Positions 16,896-25,149 of a DNA stretch of 64,000 bases are shown here, in pieces. The stretch is from Streptomyces sp. NBC_01408. Its GTDB lineage: Bacteria > Actinomycetota > Actinomycetes > Streptomycetales > Streptomycetaceae. The notes under the pieces are model-generated. The model did not search any database. It was not told where the DNA came from and was given only the letters and a program-made list of their open reading frames with translations. The stretch's first letter is position 1; each line of letters begins with the position of its first letter. The stretch spans positions 19,196 to 83,195 of the forward strand of contig NZ_JAPEPJ010000004.1 of NCBI RefSeq assembly GCF_026340255.1, read 5' to 3'. Position numbers and translations under genes: made by a program.

Positions 16896-17542
16896 CCGCC
16901 CAGCACACCGAGCCCCGCGAGAGCCCGAACGCGACCCCGTACGAGACCGCGTACGAGGACGGAGCCCCGTACGAGCGGGTGCGCGCCGAGGCGTACGGCC
17001 CGCTCGACGACGCCGCCCGCGCCTGGCTGGACGCGGCCCTCGCCGACGCGGCCGCCGGGGCCACCGGCTGGGAGCTGCGCTTCGCCGAGGCCGGCCGCAA
17101 CTGCGCCGCGCCCGACGCGGCCCGCGTGCTGCTGCTCGCCGCCGCCCGCCCCGGCGCGGCCACCGTGACCCGGCTCTACCGGCAGGGCAGCGCCGCCGAG
17201 CGGCGTGCCGTGCTGCTGGCCCTGCCGTACCTGGACCCCGCTCCCGGCGACGGCGTGCCGCTGGTCGAGGACGCCCTGCGCGCCAACGACACCCTGCTGG
17301 TGGCGGCCGCCCTCGGCCCGTACGCGGCCCGCCACCTGGCGCCGCACGCCTGGCGGCATGCGGTGCTCAAGTGCCTGTTCACCGGCGTCCCGCTGGCCGC
17401 GGTCGCGGGCCTGGAGCGGCGCGCCCGCGGGGACGGCGAACTGGCCCGGATGCTCACCGCCTTCGCCGCCGAACGCACCGCCGCCGGCCGCGCGGTCCCC
17501 GAGGACCTGCGCCGTGCGCTCACCCTGACCGAGGAGCAGTAA
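16892..17542 (+). CDS. eboA: EboA-domain protein
   Basis: A 216-aa soluble, alanine-rich helical protein with the features of EboA proteins: ARAWLDAALADAA, FAEAGRNC, RVLLLAAA, a long middle helix with RRAVLLALPYLD, LVEDALRANDTLLVAAAL and HAWRHAVLKCLFTGVPL. EboA has no established biochemical activity; it occurs with the other Ebo proteins, which are linked in cyanobacteria to export of scytonemin precursors. Overlaps the preceding gene by ATGA and abuts EboB by TAAATG. Confidence 0.85.
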   Translation: MTAQHTEPRESPNATPYETAYEDGAPYERVRAEAYGPLDDAARAWLDAALADAAAGATGWELRFAEAGRNCAAPDAARVLLLAAARPGAATVTRLYRQGSAAERRAVLLALPYLDPAPGDGVPLVEDALRANDTLLVAAALGPYAARHLAPHAWRHAVLKCLFTGVPLAAVAGLERRARGDGELARMLTAFAAERTAAGRAVPEDLRRALTLTEEQ

Positions 17543-18412
17543 ATGCGTATCTTCGACCCGCACATCCACATGACCTCGCGCACCACCGACGACTACGAGG
17601 CCATGTACGCGGCAGGCGTCCGCGCGGTCGTGGAGCCCGCATTCTGGCTGGGCCAGCCCCGGACCTCCCCCGCGTCGTTCATCGACTACTTCGACGCGCT
17701 GCTCGGCTGGGAGCCCTTCCGCGCCGCCCAGCACGGGATAGTCCACCACTGCACGATCGCGCTCAACCCCAAGGAGGCCAACGACCCGCGCTGCACCCCG
17801 GTGCTCGCGGAGCTGCCCCGCTACCTCGTCAAGGACCAGGTCGTGGCCGTGGGCGAGATCGGCTACGACTCGATGACGCCGGCCGAGGACCACGCGATGG
17901 AGGTGCAGCTCCAGCTGGCCGCCGACCACGGCCTGCCCGCCCTGGTGCACACCCCCCACCGCGACAAGCTGGAGGGGCTGCGCCGCACGATCGACGTCGT
18001 ACGCGGGTCCGCGCTCGGCACCGGGCGGGCCCTGCTGGACCACCTGAACGAGTCCACGGTGAAGGAGGCCAAGGACAGCGGCGCCTGGCTGGGTTTCTCC
18101 GTCTACCCCGACACCAAGATGGACGAGGAGCGGATGGTCGCGGTGCTCAAGGAGTACGGGCCGGACCAGGTGCTGGTCAACTCCGCCGCCGACTGGGGCA
18201 AGAGCGATCCGCTGAAGACCCGCAAGGTCGGCGAGGCCATGCTGGCCGCGGGCTTCGACGAGGACGACGTGGACCTGGTGCTGTGGCGCAACCCGGTCGC
18301 CTTCTACTCGCTCAGCGGGCGGCTGCGCCTGGAGGCCGCCGCCACCGGCGCCACCCACGAGGGCAACTCGATCCTGCGCGGCGCCCCCAAGACCGTCCCC
18401 GCCGGGGTGTGA
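17543..18412 (+). CDS. eboB: TatD-family metal-dependent hydrolase (EboB-like)
   Basis: A 289-aa amidohydrolase-fold protein beginning MRIFDPHIHMTSRT, with the N-terminal HxH metal site, GEIGYDSMTPAEDHAME in the middle, LVHTPHRDK carrying a further metal histidine, and NSAADWGKSDPLK near the end. TatD-like proteins hydrolyse phosphoester or ester bonds; EboB is the member kept with Ebo clusters. Its ATG directly follows the EboA stop codon. Confidence 0.86.
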   Translation: MRIFDPHIHMTSRTTDDYEAMYAAGVRAVVEPAFWLGQPRTSPASFIDYFDALLGWEPFRAAQHGIVHHCTIALNPKEANDPRCTPVLAELPRYLVKDQVVAVGEIGYDSMTPAEDHAMEVQLQLAADHGLPALVHTPHRDKLEGLRRTIDVVRGSALGTGRALLDHLNESTVKEAKDSGAWLGFSVYPDTKMDEERMVAVLKEYGPDQVLVNSAADWGKSDPLKTRKVGEAMLAAGFDEDDVDLVLWRNPVAFYSLSGRLRLEAAATGATHEGNSILRGAPKTVPAGV

Positions 18413-18415
18413 GCG

Positions 18416-19585
18416 GTGCGCTTCCGGCACGAGGACGGCTCCACCGTCCACCTCGCGTACTGCACCAACGTGCACCCGGCCGAGACCCTCGACGGGGTCC
18501 TCGCCCAGCTGCGCGACCATGCCGAGCCGGTGCGCCGCAGGCTGGGCGTGGGCCGGCTCGGCATCGGGCTGTGGCTGGCCGAGGAGGCCGCCCGCACCCT
18601 GGACCGCGACCCGCGCTCGCTGCTGGGGCTGCGCGCCGAGCTGGAGCGCCGCGGGCTGGAGGTCGTCACCCTCAACGGCTTCCCCTACGAGGGCTTCGGC
18701 GCCGAGGTGGTCAAGTACCGCGTCTACCGTCCCGACTGGGCCGACGCGCAGCGCCTGGAGTACACCCTGGCGCTGGCCCGGGTGCTGACCCGGCTGCTGC
18801 CCGACGACGTGGCCGAGGGCACGGTCTCCACGCTGCCGCTGGCCTGGCGCACCGGGTACGGGGAGGAGCGGGCCGCCCGCGCGCACGCGGCCCTGGAGGT
18901 CCTCGGCGAGCGGCTCGACGCCCTCGCGGAGGAGAGCGGCCGCTCGGTCCGCGTCGGCCTGGAGCCGGAGCCGGGCTGCGCGGTGGAGACCACCGCCGAC
19001 GCGATCGGCCCGCTGAGCGCCCTCGGGCACGAGCGCATCGGGATCTGTGTGGACACCTGCCACCTGGCGACCTCCTTCGAGGAGCCGCGGGCGGCCTTCG
19101 CCGCCCTGGCCGCGGCGGACGTGCCGATCGTGAAGTCCCAGCTGTCCGCGGCCCTGCACGCCGAGCAGCCGGGGCGGCCCGAGGTGCGGGCGGCGCTGGC
19201 CGCCTTCGACGAGCCGCGGTTCCTGCACCAGACCCGTACGCGGAGCAACGGGGAGCTGCACGGCTGCGACGACCTGGGCCCCGCCCTGTCGGGTGGCCTC
19301 GCGACGGACACCGGGCCGTGGCGCTCCCACTTCCACGTGCCCCTGCACGCGGCGCCGCAGGCGCCGTTGACCTCCACCCGGCCCGTGCTGGAGGAGGCGG
19401 TGGCCGAGCTGGTCGGCGGCGAGCGGCCGCTGACCCGGCACCTGGAGGTGGAGACGTACACCTGGCAGGCGCTGCCGCCCGCGCTGCGGCCCCGCGACGC
19501 GGACCAGCTCGCCGACGGCATCGCCGCCGAACTCTCCCTCGTCCGCGACCTGCTGACGCACCACGGCCTGAAGGAACTGCCATGA
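18416..19585 (+). CDS. eboE: metabolite traffic protein EboE (TIM-barrel isomerase-like)
   Basis: A 389-aa protein that opens with YCTNVHPAETLDGVLAQL, the characteristic EboE start, and continues as a xylose-isomerase-like barrel with EVVTLNGFPYEGFG, LEPEPGCAVETT and GICVDTCHLATSFEEP. The C-terminal segment HLEVETYTWQALPP is also typical. Starts at GTG three bases after the EboB stop and overlaps the next gene by ATGA. The substrate is unknown; a modified sugar or cyclitol head group is the family hypothesis. Confidence 0.87.
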   Translation: MRFRHEDGSTVHLAYCTNVHPAETLDGVLAQLRDHAEPVRRRLGVGRLGIGLWLAEEAARTLDRDPRSLLGLRAELERRGLEVVTLNGFPYEGFGAEVVKYRVYRPDWADAQRLEYTLALARVLTRLLPDDVAEGTVSTLPLAWRTGYGEERAARAHAALEVLGERLDALAEESGRSVRVGLEPEPGCAVETTADAIGPLSALGHERIGICVDTCHLATSFEEPRAAFAALAAADVPIVKSQLSAALHAEQPGRPEVRAALAAFDEPRFLHQTRTRSNGELHGCDDLGPALSGGLATDTGPWRSHFHVPLHAAPQAPLTSTRPVLEEAVAELVGGERPLTRHLEVETYTWQALPPALRPRDADQLADGIAAELSLVRDLLTHHGLKELP

Positions 19586-21117
19586 CGCCCGCCGCCCCGC
19601 CCCCGCCCACCGGCCAGAGCGCGACCCCGAGCACGGCCGCGACCCCGAGCACCGCCGCGACCCCGAGCACCGCCGCGACCCCGAGCACCGCCGCGATCCC
19701 GAGCACGGCCGCGGCGACGAGCCCGGCCGCGAGTCCGGGCGCGACCCCGCTGCTCGTGCTGGACGTCGTCGGTCTCACCCCGCGCCTGCTGGAGCACATG
19801 CCGCACCTGACGGCTCTGGCCCGGGGCGGCTCGCGCGCCGCGCTGGAGACCGTACTGCCCGCGGTGACCTGCTCGGTGCAGGCCACCTTCCTGACCGGCG
19901 CCACCCCGTCCGAGCACGGCATCGTCGGCAACGGCTGGTACTTCCGGGACCTCGGCGAGGTCCTGCTGTGGCGCCAGAGCCACGAGCTGATCGAGGGGGA
20001 CCGCGTCTGGGACGCGGCGCGCCGGGTCCGGCCCGGCTACACGGTCGCCAACATCTGCTGGTGGTACGCGATGGGCTCGGGCGCCGACTGGACGGTCACG
20101 CCCCGTCCCGTCTACTACGCCGACGGCCGCAAGGAGCCCGACTGCTACACCCGGCCGCCGGCCCTGCACGACGAACTCACCGAGCGCCTGGGCACCTTCC
20201 CGCTGTTCACCTACTGGGGGCCGGGCGCCGGCCTGCCCTCCTCCCAGTGGATCATCGACGCGACCCGGCACGTCATGGCCACCCGCAGCCCCGACCTGAC
20301 CCTGGCCTACCTTCCGCACCTGGACTACGACCTCCAGCGGTTCGGCCCCGACGACCCCCGCTCCCACCGTGCGGCCGCCGCGCTGGACGCCGCGCTCGCG
20401 CCGCTGCTGGCGGACGCCCGCGCCCAGGGCCGTACGGTCGTGGCGCTCTCCGAGTACGGCATCACCCGGGTCAGCCGCCCGGTGGACATCAACCGCGCCC
20501 TGCGCCGCGCGGGGCTGCTGGAGGTCCACACCCAGGACGGCATGGAGTACCTCGACCCGGGCGCCTCGCGCGCCTTCGCCGTCGCCGACCACCAGGTCGC
20601 CCACGTCTACGTGCGCCACCCCGAGGACCTCGGCGCCGCCCGCGAGGCGCTGGCCGGACTCCCGGGCCTGGCGCTGCTCCTGGACGAGGACGGCAAGAAG
20701 GCCGAGGGGCTGGACCACCCGCGCTCCGGCGAACTGGTCGCCGTCGCCGAGCCGGACGCCTGGTTCACGTACTACTACTGGCTCGACGACGCCCGCGCCC
20801 CCGACTTCGCCCGGCTGGTGGACATCCACCGCAAGCCCGGTTACGACCCCGCCGAGCTGTTCCTGGACCCCGAGGACCCGTACGTCCGGGTCAGGGCCGC
20901 GGGCGCGGTGGCCCGCAAGAAGCTCGGCATGCGCTACCGGATGGCGGTCGTCCCCCTGGACCCCTCCCCCGTCCGCGGCAGCCACGGCCGGCTGCCCGGG
21001 CACCCCGACGACGGCCCGCTGGTGCTGTGTTCGGTGCCGGCGGCCGTGTCGGGCCAGGTCGCGGCCACCGAGGTGAAGGCTCTGCTGCTGGAGCTGGCCG
21101 GGCTGACCGGGGCCTGA
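19582..21117 (+). CDS. eboF: alkaline-phosphatase-superfamily nucleotide pyrophosphatase/phosphodiesterase (EboF-like)
   Basis: A 511-aa phosphodiesterase. Residues 12-50 are a low-complexity Ala/Thr/Pro/Ser stretch encoded by 18-bp tandem repeats; the catalytic domain then starts at LLVLDVVGLTPRLLEHMPHL. The nucleophile threonine lies in LPAVTCSVQATFLTG, and ALSEYGITRVSRPVDINR and AVADHQVAHVYV carry metal ligands. EboF-type enzymes would remove or exchange a phosphodiester head group. It is the last gene of the operon; no hydrophobic signal segment precedes the domain, so a cytosolic location is likely. Confidence 0.85.
   Translation: MTPAAPPPPTGQSATPSTAATPSTAATPSTAATPSTAAIPSTAAATSPAASPGATPLLVLDVVGLTPRLLEHMPHLTALARGGSRAALETVLPAVTCSVQATFLTGATPSEHGIVGNGWYFRDLGEVLLWRQSHELIEGDRVWDAARRVRPGYTVANICWWYAMGSGADWTVTPRPVYYADGRKEPDCYTRPPALHDELTERLGTFPLFTYWGPGAGLPSSQWIIDATRHVMATRSPDLTLAYLPHLDYDLQRFGPDDPRSHRAAAALDAALAPLLADARAQGRTVVALSEYGITRVSRPVDINRALRRAGLLEVHTQDGMEYLDPGASRAFAVADHQVAHVYVRHPEDLGAAREALAGLPGLALLLDEDGKKAEGLDHPRSGELVAVAEPDAWFTYYYWLDDARAPDFARLVDIHRKPGYDPAELFLDPEDPYVRVRAAGAVARKKLGMRYRMAVVPLDPSPVRGSHGRLPGHPDDGPLVLCSVPAAVSGQVAATEVKALLLELAGLTGA
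19621..19710 (+). repeat. five 18-bp tandem repeats coding the EboF N-terminal linker
   Basis: Five copies of an 18-base unit (GCGACCCCGAGCACCGCC with single-base changes) follow head to tail and translate to ATPSTA units. The length is a multiple of three, so copy changes would only alter the linker length. Confidence 0.9.
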
Positions 21118-21274
21118 GAGCGGGCCCTTGCGGGGCGGCCGGGACCGGGGGCCGGCCGCCTGCGGGTCCCGGCTCCACCCGGTCCCGATCCAAGCTCTGG
21201 GGCCAGTCGAGAGCGTGCGGGGAGGATCGGACGCATCCCGTACCAGCTGTGGCCGAGAAGACTCAAAGGGGTCC

Positions 21275-21610
21275 ATGCCCGTGGAAAACAACGCTTCGTC
21301 GGCTGCGCTGTCCGGGCGGGCCGAGCGGATTGCCTCGCGCAGCCGCGGTGACAACTGGAAGAAGGCGCCGCGCCGCATCGAGAAATCCGAGTGCATCACC
21401 TGCGACAGCTGCCTGCGCGGCTGCCCGGCGGAGTTCGGTGCCATCTTCGACCGCGGCCTCGACGTCGTGATCATCCCCGAGCTGTGCTCGGGCTGCCCGG
21501 CCTGCGTCCTGGAGTGCCCCGTCGACTGCATCTACGTCGACGAGGACTGGACCCCCACCGACGACTCGATGTGGAACCACATCGAGCTCACCGCCGGAGG
21601 TACGTCATGA
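21275..21610 (+). CDS. 2[4Fe-4S] ferredoxin of the hydrazine operon
   Basis: A 111-aa ferredoxin with two complete cluster motifs: Cys40, 43, 46, 50 (CITCDSCLRGCP) and Cys71, 74, 77, 81 (CSGCPACVLECP). A basic N-terminal extension of about 35 residues precedes the fold. The ATG follows AAAGGGGTCC. It overlaps the next gene (680-aa unknown protein) by ATGA, so the two are made together and probably work as electron donor and acceptor. First gene of the operon that makes glutamylhydrazine; a ferredoxin lies at the same place in kinamycin-type clusters as far as I recall. Confidence 0.88.
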   Translation: MPVENNASSAALSGRAERIASRSRGDNWKKAPRRIEKSECITCDSCLRGCPAEFGAIFDRGLDVVIIPELCSGCPACVLECPVDCIYVDEDWTPTDDSMWNHIELTAGGTS

Positions 21611-23649
21611 CCGGGCCCGCCGAGCGCGAGTCCCGCCGCGCCGTCAACGCCAGGAAGCGGATCAGCCGCCGGCCCAGCCGGCTCGGCACTCCCGCCGGAA
21701 CCACCCTCAAGCCGGACCGCGAGGGCGAGCCCGACGCCGGCTTCCCCAGCCTGCTCAAGCGGGCCTGGCAGCGCGCCACCGAAGCCGGTGACCCGCGCTC
21801 CTCGGTCGAGGTGCTGCTCACCCTCGACGGCTACGTCCCCGCCGACGTGCAGCTGCGGGCGCTGAGCACCGCGGACGAGGCGGCGCTCAAGGTGCTGTCC
21901 GGGCTGACCTGGCGTGCCGAGGGCGGTGTCGACCTCGTCGCGGAAGCCGCGGCCGCGGCCGACGCGTCCGCGGACACCGGTGCGCAGCCCGCGTTCCTCG
22001 GCGAGATCGCCCTCGCCACCAGCGGCCGCATCCTGCTGCGCGTCCCCTCCCAGGCTCCCCTCGACAAGCAGAACCTGGTCGGCGGCGTGCTGCGCGTGCC
22101 GTGGACCGCGCGCCAGCTGGCCGCGTACGCCGAGGAGACCCGGCTCGCCGCCGACCTGCTCGCCGAGTCGGTCGCCGACTGCCGGCAGTGGCTCGCGGAC
22201 CAGGGCGCCGAGGCCCGTGACGAACTGCTCGAGCAGGCGAAGGAAGCGGCCCTGCGCAACGCGCCCTTCGTGCTCTACCAGGAGCAGAAGCAGTACACGA
22301 ACTTCCGCGACCAGAACACCCTCACCGGCAAGACCCTGTGGCCGGGCCACCCGGACTGCGCGCTCAGCAGCCTCCAGGGCCTGCCCCTGGACCTGTGGTC
22401 GGACAACGACGTCCAGATGGTCGTCTGCCTCACCCTGCTCATCCGCTCGGCCGGCTTCGGCCGGATCGAGGAGGCGAACAACACCCAGCTGACCGTCGAC
22501 CACGTCGCGTACATGCTGGAGCGGGTCCGCCGGGGCTACAACGGCGTCGCGGGCGCCGAACCGGTCGCCCCCGCGGCCTCGCACCGCGTCAAGGACCTCG
22601 GCGACCTCGCCGACGCCCTGCGCGCCCGCCGCCAGGAGCGGGCCACCAACAGGCTGCTCTACCGCGAGATCCACGGCGCCCTCATGCACAAGATCGAGCG
22701 CGTGGCCGGAACTCCCGCCGAGGGCGTCCGCGCCCGCGAGGAGGCGGTCACCGACCGGCTGCGCGAGCGCCTTCCGCTGACCGGCGCCACCCTGGAGGAG
22801 CTCGGCCTGCACCTCGCCGCCGCCCCCGAGTGGCTCGCCGTCCCGCACGGCGGCTACGGCACCGGCCTGGAGTCCCTCGTGTACGAGACGGTGGCCGCGA
22901 CCTCCGAGGCCTTCCGCGCCGACTTCGCGATGAGCCGGGGCATGCGTTCGCTGCCCGCGCTGATCAGGGCGCTGCGCGAGGAGAGCTGGGCGGAGATCTG
23001 CGACTGGGACATCACCAACTTCTTCTGCTGCGTGGTGCCGCTGCCCGAGGCGCGCCGCCACTTCGCGGACTCGGCGGCCGCGCTCGCCGACACCGCGTGG
23101 GCCATGTCCTCGCGGATGCAGTACAACTCCTGGCACTTCGTCCCGGGCAACGTGCCGCGCGTGCCCGAGGTGCTCGCCCGCGACCACTTCGTGCCGCCGA
23201 CCATCCCGGACATCGCCTTCTACTCCGACCAGCACCACCACGGGCACGTCAACAACAAGGTGCGGTTCTCCATCCGTTCCCCGCAGTCCGTCACCGTGGA
23301 CGGGCGCCGCTTCAACGGGTTCATGGACCTGCGGCTGCTGCGCTGCGACGGCACGCCCTTCAACGAGCAGGACATGCTCGCCGCCCACCGCGTGTCGGCC
23401 TTCATCGCCCGGGCCACGAGCCTGGTCGCGGCGATGGCCGCCGCCGGTGAGCACGTCGAGGTCACGTCCTTCGACGCCGCCTGGCACTGGTCGGCCATCA
23501 CGGGAGAGGGGGCGGCGGCGCCCGAGCCGGCGGCAGCCCGTCCCGCGGCTCCCGAGCCGGTGGCGGCCGAGCCGGTGGCGGCCGAGCCGGTGGCGCCCGT
23601 GCCCCTGAGGGCCGAAGCCGCCCGGGGGCAGGCCCGCCGCGCGTCCTAG
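21607..23649 (+). CDS. 680-aa protein of unknown function in the hydrazine cassette
   Basis: I recognise no standard enzyme fold. The protein has a basic start (residues 10-45), a helical middle with LYQEQKQYTNFRDQNTLTG and EANNTQLTVDHVAYMLERV, and a conserved-looking C-terminal third with CDWDITNFFCCVVPL, SRMQYNSWHFVPGNVP and SDQHHHGHVNNKVRFS, the last a likely metal-binding cluster. The final 60 residues are an Ala/Pro-rich tail. It is translationally coupled to the ferredoxin and lies directly before the amidase of the glutamylhydrazine route. The step still lacking an obvious enzyme here is making hydrazinosuccinate from aspartate and nitrous acid, so this pair is a candidate; that is inference. 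Confidence 0.8.
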   Translation: MTGPAERESRRAVNARKRISRRPSRLGTPAGTTLKPDREGEPDAGFPSLLKRAWQRATEAGDPRSSVEVLLTLDGYVPADVQLRALSTADEAALKVLSGLTWRAEGGVDLVAEAAAAADASADTGAQPAFLGEIALATSGRILLRVPSQAPLDKQNLVGGVLRVPWTARQLAAYAEETRLAADLLAESVADCRQWLADQGAEARDELLEQAKEAALRNAPFVLYQEQKQYTNFRDQNTLTGKTLWPGHPDCALSSLQGLPLDLWSDNDVQMVVCLTLLIRSAGFGRIEEANNTQLTVDHVAYMLERVRRGYNGVAGAEPVAPAASHRVKDLGDLADALRARRQERATNRLLYREIHGALMHKIERVAGTPAEGVRAREEAVTDRLRERLPLTGATLEELGLHLAAAPEWLAVPHGGYGTGLESLVYETVAATSEAFRADFAMSRGMRSLPALIRALREESWAEICDWDITNFFCCVVPLPEARRHFADSAAALADTAWAMSSRMQYNSWHFVPGNVPRVPEVLARDHFVPPTIPDIAFYSDQHHHGHVNNKVRFSIRSPQSVTVDGRRFNGFMDLRLLRCDGTPFNEQDMLAAHRVSAFIARATSLVAAMAAAGEHVEVTSFDAAWHWSAITGEGAAAPEPAAARPAAPEPVAAEPVAAEPVAPVPLRAEAARGQARRAS

Positions 23650-23721
23650 GGAGTGTCGGTCACAGCAGCGTCGCACCCGCCCGCCCCTCGCCCCGCCGGG
23701 GGTGCTCTTGAAGGAGAGCCG

Positions 23722-25146
23722 ATGACCGCCCGCGGCATCAGCCACACCAAGGAACTCCTCAGCCGGGGAGAGATCTCCGCCGTCGAACACGTCCAGGCCG
23801 TCCTGACCGCCATCCGCGAGCGGGACACCCTGGGCGCGTTCGTCACGGCCGCGGGCGACGAGGCCCTGCGGGACGCGGAGCGGGCCGACGCCCGTATCCG
23901 CGAACGCGGCCGGGAGGCCTGGTGGGACATGCCGCTGCTGGGCGTGACCGTCTCCGTCAAGGACCTGCTGCAAACCCGGGACCTGCCCACCACGCGCGGT
24001 TCGCTGCTGCCCAACGACCGCCCGCGGGCGGACGCGCCGGCCGTGGCCCGGCTGCGCGCGGCCGGGGCCGTGGTCGTCGGCAAGACCACGACCTCCGAGT
24101 ACGGCTGGAGCGCCTCCACCGTCAGCCGGGTCGCCCCGCCCACCCGCAACCCCTACGATCCGCGGCTGACCGCGGGCGGCTCCAGCGGCGGAGCCGCCGC
24201 GGCGGTCGCGGCGGGGCTGTGCGAGGGCTCGCTGGGCACCGACGGCAGCGGCTCGATCCGGATCCCGGCCGCCTTCTGCGGCGTGGTCGGCTACAAGCCC
24301 TCGTACGGCCGCGTGCCCTACTCCGCCAACGGCGCCGAACGCCTCGCCCACCAGGGCCCCATCGCCCGCAGCGTCGCCGACGTCACCCTGCTCGGGCAGA
24401 TCGTCTCCGGCCCGCACCCGGGCGACCCCGACTCCGGCCTCGGCTCGCTCGACACGCCGCGCGACAACCGCCGGCTGCGGATCGGCTGGATCGAGTACGA
24501 GGGGACCACGGACGGGATCCGCCGGGCCACCGCCCAGGCCCGCTCCGTGCTCGCCGCGCAGGGGCACCGCGTCGAGGACATCGAGGTCCGCTGCAACGAC
24601 CTGTACCCCGCCCTGGTCGACCTGCTCGCCGCGTCCGAGGCCGCCGGCACCTCCGCCGAGGACGAACAGTGGTGCGACCCGGGCCGGCTGGAGGTCGTAC
24701 GGTACGGGCGCACCCTGAGCGGGGCCGCCGTGATGCGGGCCGAGGGGGTGCGCCAGGAGCTGCGCCGCACGCTGCGCTCGGTCATGGACCGCTACGACCT
24801 GCTCGCCATGGCCACCGTGCCCGTCGAACCCTTCGCGGCGGGGGCCATCGGACCCGCCTGGGCGGCCGACCCGCGCGACCTGCTGTGGCTGTCCTGGGCG
24901 CCCGCCTCGTACCCCTTCAACATGACGGGCCAGCCCGCCGTGTCCCTCCCGGCCGGGCTGACCGCCTCCGGGCTCCCGGCGGGGGTGCAGCTCGTGGGCC
25001 CGGTCGGCGCGGACGACCTGGTGCTCACCGTGGCGGGCCGCCTGGAGGCGGACCTGGCGCCGCTGCCGCAGCCGCCCGCCGCGGCGCCCGAGCCCGTCGC
25101 CGTATCCGCAGCCGTACCCGCGGCACTTGCCGAAAGGACGCTCTGA
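23722..25146 (+). CDS. amidase-signature hydrolase (FzmO/KinK-type, acetyl-glutamylhydrazide deacetylation)
   Basis: A 474-aa amidase-signature enzyme. The Ser-cisSer-Lys triad is visible in VSVKDLLQT, GGSSGGAAAAVAAG and GTDGSGSIRIPAAFCG. Start ATG behind GAAGGAGAGCC. In the fosfazinomycin and kinamycin pathways an amidase of this kind removes the acetyl group from N-acetyl-glutamylhydrazide to give glutamylhydrazine; neighbouring ligase, lyase and acetyltransferase genes make that the likely reaction. The gene letters are from memory of those clusters. A short Ala/Pro linker ends the protein, three bases before the ligase gene. Confidence 0.86.
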   Translation: MTARGISHTKELLSRGEISAVEHVQAVLTAIRERDTLGAFVTAAGDEALRDAERADARIRERGREAWWDMPLLGVTVSVKDLLQTRDLPTTRGSLLPNDRPRADAPAVARLRAAGAVVVGKTTTSEYGWSASTVSRVAPPTRNPYDPRLTAGGSSGGAAAAVAAGLCEGSLGTDGSGSIRIPAAFCGVVGYKPSYGRVPYSANGAERLAHQGPIARSVADVTLLGQIVSGPHPGDPDSGLGSLDTPRDNRRLRIGWIEYEGTTDGIRRATAQARSVLAAQGHRVEDIEVRCNDLYPALVDLLAASEAAGTSAEDEQWCDPGRLEVVRYGRTLSGAAVMRAEGVRQELRRTLRSVMDRYDLLAMATVPVEPFAAGAIGPAWAADPRDLLWLSWAPASYPFNMTGQPAVSLPAGLTASGLPAGVQLVGPVGADDLVLTVAGRLEADLAPLPQPPAAAPEPVAVSAAVPAALAERTL

Positions 25147-25149
25147 GCC

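Noticed and set aside
16793..19564. 923-aa minus-strand frame opposite the Ebo genes
   Set aside because: Antisense shadow of high-GC coding DNA: low-complexity Gly/Arg/Val composition, no motif, and every base is covered by well-supported plus-strand genes.
17371..19581. upstream extension of the EboF frame to 1248 aa
   Set aside because: Arginine/proline-rich out-of-frame translation of EboB and EboE; the ATG at 19582 overlaps the EboE stop.
21532..24567. 1011-aa minus-strand frame opposite the hydrazine operon
   Set aside because: Antisense artefact of GC-rich codon bias over the 680-aa gene and the amidase gene.
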